The position numbers were made by a program, and so were the translations under genes. The notes under the pieces were generated by a model that made no database searches, was not told the origin of the DNA, and saw only the letters and a list, made by a program, of their open reading frames with translations. From a virus: DNA of 64,000 nucleotides. This document shows positions 26,461 through 37,055 of this stretch, one piece after another. Position 1 is the first letter of the stretch, and each line of letters starts with the position of its first letter. Location of the stretch: positions 1 through 64,000 of IMG/VR virus record IMGVR_UViG_3300007513_000984; one strand, 5' to 3'.

Positions 26461-27372
26461 TTACAGAGCGTCAGTAACAGTAGCCGTTGGATTCGTTAAG
26501 TTAACTGAATCAGCCGGATTTGTTAATTTCTTCGATGCAATAGTAACTACTGAATCACCTGGTACATTATCTGCACCAGTCCATGACCATCCACCACCAT
26601 AGCCAGAGCCACTGCCTGTACGGGCAACGTGAGCATCTGCTAAGTCAGTCTGTATATAAAGGTCACCACCATCTGTTTTTGCTGAAACTTGTATATAGTT
26701 TGCACTATAGTCAGAATCATCTGCATATTCTTTCTTATGAACAACATAAGAAGTTGTGATATCACCATGCTTGTATCTTGTACGTGTATCAACTGAACTT
26801 GTATCTTCTGGTCTTACTGAGTAAGTGAATGTTCCCATTTCAGCCGCAAGTTGTTCCCAAGAAGTACCTTGTTGGTTTGAACTTGTGTCATTGTGTGATG
26901 CTGAAACTCTAAGTTCGCCACCTGCGGCAAACCAAGCATTCATATTATCTGCTGAACCGAATGCAAATTTAACAATTTGAGTTCTAGTTCCGTTCCAGTC
27001 TGATGCTGTTTCTTGTGTTTCGTTCTGTACGCTTGTGTCCCAGTCTGTGTAAGACCAAGGTGCGTCAAAACGTGCAGTGATGGCTGAGTTGAACGCAACT
27101 GCAACTGCACCATAATGGTCCCAGTCGATTGTTGTGCCTGCATCTACTGCCGTAAATGTATTTGTAATGTTGTAGTAGTTTGCTATCTTTGCCGCCGCAC
27201 TATGTAATGAATCATGATATGAATCATCAATAGTATCACCAGTTGCCGGATTTGCCGCCACAGTATGAGATTGATTATAACCACCGTGGACACCAGTTCC
27301 ATTTAAGATAGTATTCATTTGGTCACGCAAACTACTTAAGTCGTTGTATGTAATTGTTGAGCCTGAAGCCAT
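26461..27372 (-). CDS. Putative tail/virion structural protein (paralogue B)
   Basis: 303 residues with the same plan as the 25464 gene: a short helical N-terminus (YNDLSSLRDQMNTILNG), a GGYNQSH block, a central AAGGELRVSASH...SWEQLAAEMG block and a beta-rich C-terminus. The likely location is the phage particle, as a fibre or adhesin component. It follows the 219-residue virion gene by about 20 bases. Confidence 0.6.
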   Translation of the reverse strand: MASGSTITYNDLSSLRDQMNTILNGTGVHGGYNQSHTVAANPATGDTIDDSYHDSLHSAAAKIANYYNITNTFTAVDAGTTIDWDHYGAVAVAFNSAITARFDAPWSYTDWDTSVQNETQETASDWNGTRTQIVKFAFGSADNMNAWFAAGGELRVSASHNDTSSNQQGTSWEQLAAEMGTFTYSVRPEDTSSVDTRTRYKHGDITTSYVVHKKEYADDSDYSANYIQVSAKTDGGDLYIQTDLADAHVARTGSGSGYGGGWSWTGADNVPGDSVVTIASKKLTNPADSVNLTNPTATVTDAL

Positions 27373-27391
27373 TGTTATACTCCTCTAAAAT

Positions 27392-28051
27392 TTAACTAAT
27401 TTGTATTGTAACTGTATAGTCAATTACAATAGTTCTATTTGCCGCCAGTAACACGGGATGGAATGTTACGTGTGTCAGCATTAAGGTTTTTGTTTTATCT
27501 AGGGCACCACTATCGGTAACCCCAGCCATGAGACCGATTTCATCAAAAGTAAATGCTTCGACCTGACTTGCAGATGCAGAACTATCACTTGATGGAATTG
27601 ATTCTCCCACAGCCGTGGCGTAGTCTGCGTGTGTTAAATCCACACTGAACTTCACTTTGGATGTGTTATTTGGTACTATTTCTCCAGCCCCCATGTCCTC
27701 ACCTGGATAATACACGGTATTTGTAGTCAACTGTTCATATTTTGGTACGTACAGTGATGAATTACTAGCCGTTATGGCTAGTTGGTCATATGTTGGGTAA
27801 ACTCTCGGAGACCGATACGAAAGTGTAGTAGTTGAGGTACTACCACCACTACCAAATTGCATCCAATTAATCAATGGTGCATTTCCTGATGAGTTTACAC
27901 TCGTTGGTTTGCCTGCCATGGCCGAAGCCATAACATATGCCATATTTCCTGGATGAATTGCGTTTTTCTTCTGTACAAGCACATCGCCACTCTCTCTATC
28001 ATAGATTTTAAGTGTGCCAATTACTTGTGATTGTATTGTGTCATTAAACAT
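27392..28051 (-). CDS. Putative virion structural protein
   Basis: 219 residues, mostly beta, rich in Ser/Thr/Val. The segment GTLKIYDRESGDVLVQKKNAI and a C-terminal ANRTIVIDYTVTIQI strand suggest a small tail or baseplate protein, as found next to fibre genes in T4-type marine phages. Two ATAAATA-type octamers directly upstream support late expression. The precise role is unknown. Confidence 0.6.
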   Translation of the reverse strand: MFNDTIQSQVIGTLKIYDRESGDVLVQKKNAIHPGNMAYVMASAMAGKPTSVNSSGNAPLINWMQFGSGGSTSTTTLSYRSPRVYPTYDQLAITASNSSLYVPKYEQLTTNTVYYPGEDMGAGEIVPNNTSKVKFSVDLTHADYATAVGESIPSSDSSASASQVEAFTFDEIGLMAGVTDSGALDKTKTLMLTHVTFHPVLLAANRTIVIDYTVTIQIS

Positions 28052-28080
28052 GTTGTATCCGTCTCTTAGATTGTTTCTTA

Positions 28081-28104
28081 TATTTATCTACTAATGTATT
28101 TATG
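28081..28104 (-). promoter_or_regulatory. Late-like promoter octamers upstream of virion genes
   Basis: On the minus strand CATAAATA (28104-28097) and GATAAATA (28088-28081) occur 30-50 bases before the 28051 start codon. The repeat of two octamers at a similar spacing also occurs upstream of gp25. Confidence 0.55.
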
Positions 28105-28138
28105 CAAACAGTCATTTTAGATATACTATCACTCTATT

Positions 28139-31100
28139 TTACACTAAGTCCTGTAAAACCAATTGTAAAGGAGTTTCAAGTACATATACTAAGTCATTAT
28201 TAGCAAATGAATGCCCTAGACCTGTATATAATACTCTGTTACTAATAGTAAGTGATGTACTTGCTTTCTTATTGTACATCATAAATTCTACATCAGAAGT
28301 CCCTGCCTTTTGTACTGCTATTAATTTTTTATTATTTTTAGAGGCAGTATCAAACAATGATGCGTTATTTACCTCTAAAGTTGTTCCATCAAATGATGAT
28401 ATTGTACCTGAAGATTTAACTCCAATATTGTAACCTCTACCATACATATCATACACATAAAATTCTGTTTTATCAACGGTCTCAGAGCCAATTCCACCAG
28501 TAATATCGCCTGTGTATGTCTGCAATCTTACTATCGATGTCTCTAATGCTTTTGAGTCTACTAAGCCAGTGTCAAATCCACCCTCTTCTGCTGTTGGTGT
28601 GAATCTATTTCGCAAGAACTGTCCCTGCTCATATTCTCCATCAGCAATATCATCAAATGAACTTGGCGTTGAAGTCGCATAATCACCACCGTCTAACGTA
28701 GAGTCTAAGTATCTACTGTTATTACCAAAGTCTAAAGTAAGAGCCAACTTCTCATCAATTGTAGTAGTTGCTGTCATTGAATCAGTTGTCGAGTTTATTC
28801 TTTTGATTTCTCTTATCTTCGCATGATATGGCTTTGCTTCTCTAACATACTCTAACACATCTTCTTCACTATCTCTTTGATAAACGGTATATTGTTTCAA
28901 CTCTCTGTTATGTAAATCTAAATCAAAATAACTTGTTTTGAATAACCATGAAGGATATGTTTTTTCTGTGTAAAGATATTTAATCATAGAAAAGAATATA
29001 TCATTAATAAATGAAGTATTTGGATAATCTCTGATTAAATTCATCAACTCATGTACTTGAATTCCCACTGCATTATTATAATATGTTGTATATCCTGTCT
29101 CTGGTATTGTTGTCATATCGAAAGATACATTCAATGCACTCTTAGTTCTGTGAACTAATTGTAGTTTACCCTCATGCTCAAAGTAATATTCATCATGTGT
29201 TGGTAGTTTTAATTTAAATGACTTTATACCATTTTCATATTGTTCAATCATATCGAACTCTCTAGTAGTTGATAGATACGAGAACGAATTAATCGTTTTA
29301 TAACTGTCATCTATGTACCAATTACCTAGACTGAAAAGAATATCATCAGTATCTATGTATTGAGCATACTTAGAATACGCAGTCTGTAACATTTTATTAC
29401 TCATATTGGTGTTTATCACTGAAGCAAAGTTGTTATGAGTTTTTGAAGTATTAGTAAACCAATTGTTCTTTGTTCCTTCTACTGAGTAAACTCTTAACAC
29501 ATCTCCTACTACCATTGTGTGGTCTTTTTTAATCTTTAGATTATTGCCGTCAATACTTAGATAACTTGCTTTTACTGTTCCTGAGTTTGTAGTAACAACA
29601 ATATTATCAGTTGTTAGTCCACTCATAAAGTTGTTTCCGTATTTGTCTGTTGGTGTCGCAATTGCAAAGTTAACATCAACTAAATGAGATGCTTCTAATT
29701 CAATAGCATAAGATTTCAGTATAGTAACGTTAGAAATAGAATTTGTCAAATCATCTAAGAATCTGTTAGGTATAACAGACTTTGAATCTTCTAGTAACAT
29801 TTCCCAGTCTGAGTGTTCCTTGACCAGATGTGGTTTTTGTTGATACTCTAACGATGCACTCACAGTTTGACTATTATATGTCTTCGCATTATTACTAATG
29901 ACTATCCTTGATGTTGAAACTGGGAAGAATCTGTTCTTAGGTCCACCAGAACCAATCAACATTTTTAATTCTGTTGTATCATCATCTTCTGCCCAATAGA
30001 AATAATCAGTAACAATTTTACCAGCATTATCATCATAGTACTTTTTAGTATTATATGTCAATATAGTCTCTGGTAATGTTCTAGATTTTGTCCACTTCTT
30101 CACAACTATAGTTGAACTTGGTACTATTCCGCCCCAATACTTTCTTACGTAATCAATATCTAAATTTCCATTAGCATCACCATAATCGTTGTAACGATAG
30201 AAACGTGCTAAGTCTGTATCCCACCAAAGTTCATCAAGTCTTTCATCTAACCAAATATCATTACTTGTAGTTGTATCATATTTTGCTGGGTCTGTCCACA
30301 TAATATAATCTAATTTAGACATGATAGTGCCAGGTAGTTTTAAATTAAGTGGGTCATATACTTGATGAATTGTAGATTGTTCTCCATCTTGAATTATTAA
30401 TCTCTTTGTTAAATCTGTATCTATAACTTTTGTCTGTTTAGCATGAATTGTAAATCCACCAACTGGGTCATAGTTTAAAACTGCCCAACCAGATGAATCA
30501 TATTCATCTATCCATAACTTACTTGCACTGTTTAGTCCTAGACTAGTATTGAATTCTGTAAGTGTAGCACCGTTAACTCCGATTGTATGTCTCATTGATT
30601 TCCAAATCATTGCTTTGAAATTAGCACTTGATGTGACATTAGAATATATCAATGAGAGTCCTATCTTAGTCAACATTGCAGTAGAAGTTCCAGAGAATGT
30701 CATCTGTACACTATCGTTAGTGAATATCATTCTACCATCACTTGATACACCAACCTCAATATCAGATGCAGTATTGATTTGACTTGCAAACTCTAGTGCT
30801 GTTGGACTTGATGATTCTGTATTACTATATGTACCTGCTGTCATGCCCATATCGGCAAGAGGGTCACCAGAAAGATTACTTGTGACTATACTCTTTTCTG
30901 AACTTGTTATTTTTACTTTGTAGTCAGACTTGGTTGCGGCAACTGTTGAGCCCGAAAATACTTGAGTGTTTAAGTCAGATACTATTGTGTCTGTGGCATC
31001 AATTGCAACTGTAGTTGTTGCAAATCCTAGTCTGCTCATAGCACCCGATGTCACTTCAACTATATCTAAATTATGATTTGTACTTGATATCTTAATTGTG

Positions 31101-34100
31101 CCTGTGACAACTTCAGCAGTAACACCTAAAATAGCCATTGCGTTTATCTGTTGAACAACACTTGTCTGTGTTGGATTAGAATTAGAAAGATAAGTTCCTG
31201 CTGTTATTCCTAATTCACTTAATGCTGTTCCAGAAATAATCATTTGACTTCCTGAACTTGCTATAGTCATACGATTGTTTGTATCAACTGTAGCAGTAAT
31301 ATCAGTTATTGTAGTTAAGTCTGTTGCTAAGTTATCTAGTTTTGAATCTGTATATGAATTAGTAGTTGAAAGTCCTAAATCAATCAATGAACCACCTGTC
31401 ATGGTTAGTTGCGGAACTGATGTTGTCAGAACCAATTGATTTGATGATTGTGATGCTACTACTTCACTTGTTCCTGTGTTAATCGCAATTATAATTGCGG
31501 CTAAATCATCTGCATTATTTAATGTAATTGTATCACCATTAATTGTTAGTGGCTTCGTAGATGTCATCACTGGTGATGTAACTGTGCCTGTGACTGTTAA
31601 ATCTGCAACTGTCTTTGTAGTACCATCGATAACAACAGTGTTTCCTGTCGTTAATGTTGAACTTCTTGTTGCTGTTGTAGTTTGTGATATACTATCAGTT
31701 GAACTATAATCAACAGTCAATGATGTACCGTCAATTGTTATTTCGTCACCTTGATTTGAACTAAATGCGCCTGTTGTTTTTGCAACAGTTCCAGAGAATG
31801 TGACTGTTGTGTTTGTGCCGTTTTCAACTAGACCAGCATCATTATAAACAACAAATCTTGCTTGTTCACCTTCAGATATAATTGGGTTTACAACTGTTCC
31901 TAGTATTGTTATTCCAGTACTAGTAGTTCCAGACGGTGCGTAAGTAAACGTGTCACCATCGATTGAAATCGAATCGCCACTAGAAAACACTGGATTACTT
32001 ACTGAGCCTATTGCTTCAACACCAGAATCTGCATTAGTTGGTACAAATACACTGTTAGTAGTTGTTGAATCTATCTCAATAATTAGAGGTTCAAAATCTT
32101 CTTCAAATACTAGATACTCATGTACTGTTGTTCCATTTACTGTTTTTGTTCCGTTAGCAGATAGAAGATAATATCCACCTATTGTTGGACTTATCTCGTC
32201 AGCAGAGATTTTTAAATAAATTGGCTTATTAGTAAATTCATCAGCAATTGCATTTGCAGTTCCAACATACAATTGATTGTCTGATGTTTCTCCTACATAA
32301 CTTATTTCTGCTACTTCACTTAATCGTACAACATCCCAATCTCTATCTGTGTCTGCTTGTATCCAAGAAATATCTCCCTCGTACAATGTGCTATCTGTTA
32401 GATTAACTAGTGAATCATGAGTCGAAGTGACATAGTTTACATCTGCTTCGTCCACATATCCTGTTGTTTTTAATGCTATGTTCTTTTTATCAGAAACTTC
32501 TAAAAGTTGTTTAGTTGGGTCTGCATAATCTATTAGATATGGGTCTTTAATCATATCAGATACCGTAATATCCTTTGTCATTGTAAACTTATTAGACTCG
32601 TGACCATAGTCACTTAGTTTAACTGCCCAAACATCAGCATGTGTGATATTCTTAAAGTTACTATTGTTATTAACAATCTTGTCAATACTAGAGTTAGTTC
32701 CTTTATGAGATAAAAATCCTTTATAAAATTCTAATTGTGATTCTCTTTCAACACCATGATTTGTTAGATATGCTCTTGTAGTATATCCATAATGATTTGA
32801 TTTTAACTTATTAATAACTGAAAGACCTTGGTCAACAAGAGTATCTCTATAATAACGTGTGTCTTCAATCATTGTATCGAAGTTTGGTATTAATTGATTA
32901 TCGTTAACGATGTAACCATCTACTGCCATAGTTCCATCCCAATCAATAGTTCTATTACAGTCTATTTGCATTCTAAGATTTCTAGTATGTGTATGTGGGT
33001 CGTATATGATATCTCCATAACTGTCAGTTCTGTCAACGACAAATGCATGTTCAATATCTCTGATATCCATTTTCATTCCGTAAATAGGAACAGTGCTTTT
33101 GAATATTAATTTAGAGCCGTCTGTACGAAAACTAAGTTCAGAATTTGGTATAAGTCTACCTGCTGAATCTATTACACGATAATAATTTTTAAATGTTTCA
33201 GTAGTCGCACTTGCAACACCATAGGTTGCATCGAAACTACCACCTGTTAATAGTGGAGTAAGAGTGATAAAATCACCAATCTCGTGTATTTCTGATTGCC
33301 ATTCTAGGAACTTATATAATAGATTTTCCCAATCTATCACATCACCAAATTCACCAGAATCTGTGAATTCCCATCCTACTAATTTAAGATAATGTTGATA
33401 ACCTAATATCAAGTGAGCAACATCGTCTACTGATTCTAAAATGTCACCGTAGTTATAATTCTTTACTGTGTCATCTACTAATTCTTTATATCCAACTGCC
33501 TGAACTTTATTAACTCTAGGCCATTCTGTTACTGACTTCCAATCTTTAATGTTATCATCAAATATTGAAGTAGATGTATGATTTGTAAGACAAACATACG
33601 GAGTATCATTCCACAATATATATGAATCCATTCTATAGTATTCACCAGGTTGCCACTGTTGTAGTGTAAGTTTGTCACCTGATGTTGAGAATGCTTTTTC
33701 TCCACTTGCTTTGTCCCATCCCATTGAATAGAATGTAGGATTAATCTCATCATATCCGTGTACTCTAAAACCAAACTTATTGGTTTTGGGTTGTGATACT
33801 AATGTCCAGCCACTATAGTCAAAGAATGTTCCACTAGGAGGTGATTGCTCGTTTGTTGTTAATGATGATACTTTTCTTTTATAATATTTGCCATCATTCA
33901 AGTTCAGAACAATATCGCCCTTTATGTAAGTTGATATATCTGCAAAAGAATATGTTGGATGTTTAACGTCTAGTGATACTTTTTCTAATACAATAGCACT
34001 AAAGAATTCACTTCTATTTGGTACACCAGCATGAACAAACAAATCAAAGTTGTCTTCTGGCAGTTCAGTAAATCTACTATTTGATAATGAGTTGTTTTCT

Positions 34101-37054
34101 GTTTGTAATTTAAAGTTATTAACAAAGCCACCTAGTTTTGAACCCAACTTAAATGAATAATTGTCTTTGTCTGCGATTACTAAATCAGTATCAATGTCTT
34201 CATTTTTATTTGAGTATTCTATAATGTTTTTCATCTCAGTACGATAATCGTACATAACTTGAAATGGTTTTGTTAATAACATTAATATAAATTCAGCAAA
34301 AGCAAATTCACTACTTCTTGTCCATGCAAGTTCAACTGGAGAGTTATCTCCATATTCCCATACTTGGTCCATCAACGCAATCTCGGCCGAAGTTATTGAG
34401 TTACCGAAAAATAAAGAATTAGGAGTTTTTAAATTTCCTAAAGCATCAACTGGATTAGGAATAGTTAATGATTCTTGATTTATAAGATTATCCCACCAAT
34501 CTGATGACGTGTAACCTAATGTACCATATTTTGTATCGAAACCTGCAGGCTTTTGTGAATATTTTAGTACTTTCCATGGCTCTTGTGTTGGTCTATCTGT
34601 GCCATACGTGTGTATTAATTGTCCTCTCCAATAACCACTTGTGTTCTCGTCTTTTGCTCTGTAATTCCAAGTCTTATAATCATTTGCATCAAAATCATCA
34701 TTGTTTAGATTGTCAATGTTATTACGCATCATCCATTTCTTAAAGAACGGATACATAATATATTTCTTTTCGGCATTCGTATAATCACTGGAAGCACTAT
34801 CGTATATTCCATAATTCATGCTATCAACTTTAGAACTTGTATTGTCTGTTAAATTATTAAATATTAAAGTTTCAAATGCAAGGAGTATATTGTCAACTCT
34901 TGTTCCATATGCTGGAATTAATGAGCCATCGTGGCCTCTAATAAAGTTTACTGAACTACTGTAATTCGCATCTGTGATTGATTGTGGTTGATATGCTGGA
35001 GCAATATCCAACTTAGTTGCACTTGGTGGTATATAAGTTTCTTTTATGTTACTATAATGTCTAACAGTTATTACATCACCTGTTGACCTCGCTGTTGTAA
35101 AGTTTATTTCTGTTGCACCAGAAGATAATGTATAATCTACATTTAATCTTTGAACAACATTGTCTAAAATAACAGTTATGTCCTTATCATTTAATATTGA
35201 GTTAGTAAACGTTGGCATAACTTGTTCAGTTGCGCCATCAATAACAGAGACAGCAAGTGACTGATAGTGGGCATTTGCTTCACCAAAGTTCACCATATTA
35301 CTGTCTCTAAAGATACTTACACTCTTATGTTTTCCAAGAGAAATAGTAGTAATTGCTTCTTCTAGTATCTCTAAATCTGTCTTGCTTTCACTTGAAGTTG
35401 AATCTATAATAGATTGAACTGTTGTGAGTAATTTATTTTTATAACCATTATATGCACCTGATAAGAATTCGGTTGCTTTAATTGGATTATAATCTTCTCG
35501 TGTTAATGCAAAGTATGCCTCTTTAATATCTATTGAGTTTCTAATAAGAACACTACCTTTATCAGCAAATCTTAATTTAGCATCATTGGCATCACTTCCA
35601 ACACTAGTCGTTCTATAATTGTTGGCCGCATTTGCACTTCCTGTTAAACCCGATACAGTTTCAATTATACGAACACAGTGTTCATAAACAAGAGAATATG
35701 GCATTTCTGTATTATAATATGTTGTGTTATCTACATTATATTCTAATGATGGATTAAGTCTTTGAAACACTGTTTGTCCATCAAAAACTACTGGAGTATC
35801 AGTACAGTAATCTACATATATGTTTCCAGAAACTGCTTCTGTTAATATGATTTTCTTTGTAGTAGTGTTGTATACATAATTTCCTATTTGCTTATCACCA
35901 TCTACATATAAATCTATTCCGTTTGCGTTCTTTGGTGATTGAAGTAGTTCGATTTCTGAAATTGATATTTTATCACCTATTTCTTGTCTTAGATTTCGAT
36001 AGTCAAATGTTGAAGTTATCATCAACTTTTTATAATCTGTATTATATTTGTATGCTGATGATTCATCTAAGTCAATATTAAATACAAATTCACTCTGGTA
36101 GTCGCCTGCTTTTAGTTTAGGTTTAAATCCTAATTCTGTGTCTGTTGTATAATTAGCACCAATTACGTAATGAAATATGTTTATATCTTTTACATATGTG
36201 TTATCTGAATTGTATGATTTGAATGTTGGTATTTCTCCTTCTTTAGCCCATGCAGTACCAGTTCCAACAGGACCAGGTATTACTGCTGTAAATGTATCGC
36301 CAACTGCGTAAGTAGGCAATGGATTAATTGAATGGGTTCCTGCTATACTATTCCATTCGTTGTTCGTTGTTGTTCCGAGAGATGATATTATATATTCTGT
36401 ACCAACTACAAATGCTCCTGCAGTTACATCTACACCAACTGCGACTGCCTTATCACTCAACTCAATATCTTTGTCGAATTCAATAATTGGTCTTAGTGCT
36501 TGTGATATTTTTGTAAAGTTTGAATCTGTAATTAGTGATTTGATATCATCATAATGATACCAAGAGTTATTACTTCCCCACCATGAACCTACACCTTTGT
36601 CTATTGTGACATAATGTTTGTTGATTGAGCCAGTAATTGAAGCATCAAATCCAGGAGATACCCAATAGTACATACTGAAGTTAACAAATTTGTCTAAGTC
36701 TATTGGTAGAGAAACAGTGTCTAAAGTACTTTTAAATAATCGTCTATGGTCATTTGTTAATGCACCTTTATTATAAGTCGCATTCAGTAGGTCGTCATAG
36801 TATATGCTGTCAGTTGCATCTCTGTTTGTGAATGTTGGTTCTAAACCGTAATTATCTCTTGCATATGATTCTGATGGAAAAGAAAGATATATATCACTAG
36901 TTTTGTATATTCCTTTTTCTTTTCTACCAACAAACGCTTTTGTTTTCTCCATCTCACCAGAAGAGAAGGCGCGGTCAAGTGTTGTGTCAAATATTGTTTC
37001 TAACTCGCTATTCTTCAGGTGCCCTGGTAAAAAGTCATAAATCTTCTTTGCCAT
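28139..37054 (-). CDS. Giant baseplate/tail protein (gp7 position), 2,971 residues
   Basis: One uninterrupted frame of 2,971 residues, starting one base after the gp6 stop. This is the place of gp7 in T4-type baseplate operons, although gp7 of T4 is only about a third as long. The N-terminal ~1,500 residues are mixed alpha/beta with many Trp/Tyr. Residues ~1670-2150 are a Ser/Thr-rich repetitive region. The C-terminus has VREAKPYHAKIREI, which resembles a segment in long baseplate proteins of T4-type marine phages. A wedge or peripheral baseplate role is inferred from position. Confidence 0.6.
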   Translation of the reverse strand: MAKKIYDFLPGHLKNSELETIFDTTLDRAFSSGEMEKTKAFVGRKEKGIYKTSDIYLSFPSESYARDNYGLEPTFTNRDATDSIYYDDLLNATYNKGALTNDHRRLFKSTLDTVSLPIDLDKFVNFSMYYWVSPGFDASITGSINKHYVTIDKGVGSWWGSNNSWYHYDDIKSLITDSNFTKISQALRPIIEFDKDIELSDKAVAVGVDVTAGAFVVGTEYIISSLGTTTNNEWNSIAGTHSINPLPTYAVGDTFTAVIPGPVGTGTAWAKEGEIPTFKSYNSDNTYVKDINIFHYVIGANYTTDTELGFKPKLKAGDYQSEFVFNIDLDESSAYKYNTDYKKLMITSTFDYRNLRQEIGDKISISEIELLQSPKNANGIDLYVDGDKQIGNYVYNTTTKKIILTEAVSGNIYVDYCTDTPVVFDGQTVFQRLNPSLEYNVDNTTYYNTEMPYSLVYEHCVRIIETVSGLTGSANAANNYRTTSVGSDANDAKLRFADKGSVLIRNSIDIKEAYFALTREDYNPIKATEFLSGAYNGYKNKLLTTVQSIIDSTSSESKTDLEILEEAITTISLGKHKSVSIFRDSNMVNFGEANAHYQSLAVSVIDGATEQVMPTFTNSILNDKDITVILDNVVQRLNVDYTLSSGATEINFTTARSTGDVITVRHYSNIKETYIPPSATKLDIAPAYQPQSITDANYSSSVNFIRGHDGSLIPAYGTRVDNILLAFETLIFNNLTDNTSSKVDSMNYGIYDSASSDYTNAEKKYIMYPFFKKWMMRNNIDNLNNDDFDANDYKTWNYRAKDENTSGYWRGQLIHTYGTDRPTQEPWKVLKYSQKPAGFDTKYGTLGYTSSDWWDNLINQESLTIPNPVDALGNLKTPNSLFFGNSITSAEIALMDQVWEYGDNSPVELAWTRSSEFAFAEFILMLLTKPFQVMYDYRTEMKNIIEYSNKNEDIDTDLVIADKDNYSFKLGSKLGGFVNNFKLQTENNSLSNSRFTELPEDNFDLFVHAGVPNRSEFFSAIVLEKVSLDVKHPTYSFADISTYIKGDIVLNLNDGKYYKRKVSSLTTNEQSPPSGTFFDYSGWTLVSQPKTNKFGFRVHGYDEINPTFYSMGWDKASGEKAFSTSGDKLTLQQWQPGEYYRMDSYILWNDTPYVCLTNHTSTSIFDDNIKDWKSVTEWPRVNKVQAVGYKELVDDTVKNYNYGDILESVDDVAHLILGYQHYLKLVGWEFTDSGEFGDVIDWENLLYKFLEWQSEIHEIGDFITLTPLLTGGSFDATYGVASATTETFKNYYRVIDSAGRLIPNSELSFRTDGSKLIFKSTVPIYGMKMDIRDIEHAFVVDRTDSYGDIIYDPHTHTRNLRMQIDCNRTIDWDGTMAVDGYIVNDNQLIPNFDTMIEDTRYYRDTLVDQGLSVINKLKSNHYGYTTRAYLTNHGVERESQLEFYKGFLSHKGTNSSIDKIVNNNSNFKNITHADVWAVKLSDYGHESNKFTMTKDITVSDMIKDPYLIDYADPTKQLLEVSDKKNIALKTTGYVDEADVNYVTSTHDSLVNLTDSTLYEGDISWIQADTDRDWDVVRLSEVAEISYVGETSDNQLYVGTANAIADEFTNKPIYLKISADEISPTIGGYYLLSANGTKTVNGTTVHEYLVFEEDFEPLIIEIDSTTTNSVFVPTNADSGVEAIGSVSNPVFSSGDSISIDGDTFTYAPSGTTSTGITILGTVVNPIISEGEQARFVVYNDAGLVENGTNTTVTFSGTVAKTTGAFSSNQGDEITIDGTSLTVDYSSTDSISQTTTATRSSTLTTGNTVVIDGTTKTVADLTVTGTVTSPVMTSTKPLTINGDTITLNNADDLAAIIIAINTGTSEVVASQSSNQLVLTTSVPQLTMTGGSLIDLGLSTTNSYTDSKLDNLATDLTTITDITATVDTNNRMTIASSGSQMIISGTALSELGITAGTYLSNSNPTQTSVVQQINAMAILGVTAEVVTGTIKISSTNHNLDIVEVTSGAMSRLGFATTTVAIDATDTIVSDLNTQVFSGSTVAATKSDYKVKITSSEKSIVTSNLSGDPLADMGMTAGTYSNTESSSPTALEFASQINTASDIEVGVSSDGRMIFTNDSVQMTFSGTSTAMLTKIGLSLIYSNVTSSANFKAMIWKSMRHTIGVNGATLTEFNTSLGLNSASKLWIDEYDSSGWAVLNYDPVGGFTIHAKQTKVIDTDLTKRLIIQDGEQSTIHQVYDPLNLKLPGTIMSKLDYIMWTDPAKYDTTTSNDIWLDERLDELWWDTDLARFYRYNDYGDANGNLDIDYVRKYWGGIVPSSTIVVKKWTKSRTLPETILTYNTKKYYDDNAGKIVTDYFYWAEDDDTTELKMLIGSGGPKNRFFPVSTSRIVISNNAKTYNSQTVSASLEYQQKPHLVKEHSDWEMLLEDSKSVIPNRFLDDLTNSISNVTILKSYAIELEASHLVDVNFAIATPTDKYGNNFMSGLTTDNIVVTTNSGTVKASYLSIDGNNLKIKKDHTMVVGDVLRVYSVEGTKNNWFTNTSKTHNNFASVINTNMSNKMLQTAYSKYAQYIDTDDILFSLGNWYIDDSYKTINSFSYLSTTREFDMIEQYENGIKSFKLKLPTHDEYYFEHEGKLQLVHRTKSALNVSFDMTTIPETGYTTYYNNAVGIQVHELMNLIRDYPNTSFINDIFFSMIKYLYTEKTYPSWLFKTSYFDLDLHNRELKQYTVYQRDSEEDVLEYVREAKPYHAKIREIKRINSTTDSMTATTTIDEKLALTLDFGNNSRYLDSTLDGGDYATSTPSSFDDIADGEYEQGQFLRNRFTPTAEEGGFDTGLVDSKALETSIVRLQTYTGDITGGIGSETVDKTEFYVYDMYGRGYNIGVKSSGTISSFDGTTLEVNNASLFDTASKNNKKLIAVQKAGTSDVEFMMYNKKASTSLTISNRVLYTGLGHSFANNDLVYVLETPLQLVLQDLV
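30610..32050 (-). repeat. Degenerate protein repeats inside the giant tail protein
   Basis: The frame here encodes repeated units with blocks like LSELGITAGTY, LADMGMTAGTY, IDLGLSTTN and MSRLGFATT, each followed by a helical QINA/AAIIIAIN segment and strands ending in I-(T/S)-S/L-V-L-T. The pattern resembles flagellin/hook 'IN'-type and adhesin repeats. Boundaries are approximate. Confidence 0.5.
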
Positions 37055-37055
37055 G

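Noticed and set aside
25464-28051. Diversity-generating retroelement around the paralogous tail proteins
   Set aside because: No reverse transcriptase, accessory gene or template/variable repeat pair was seen.
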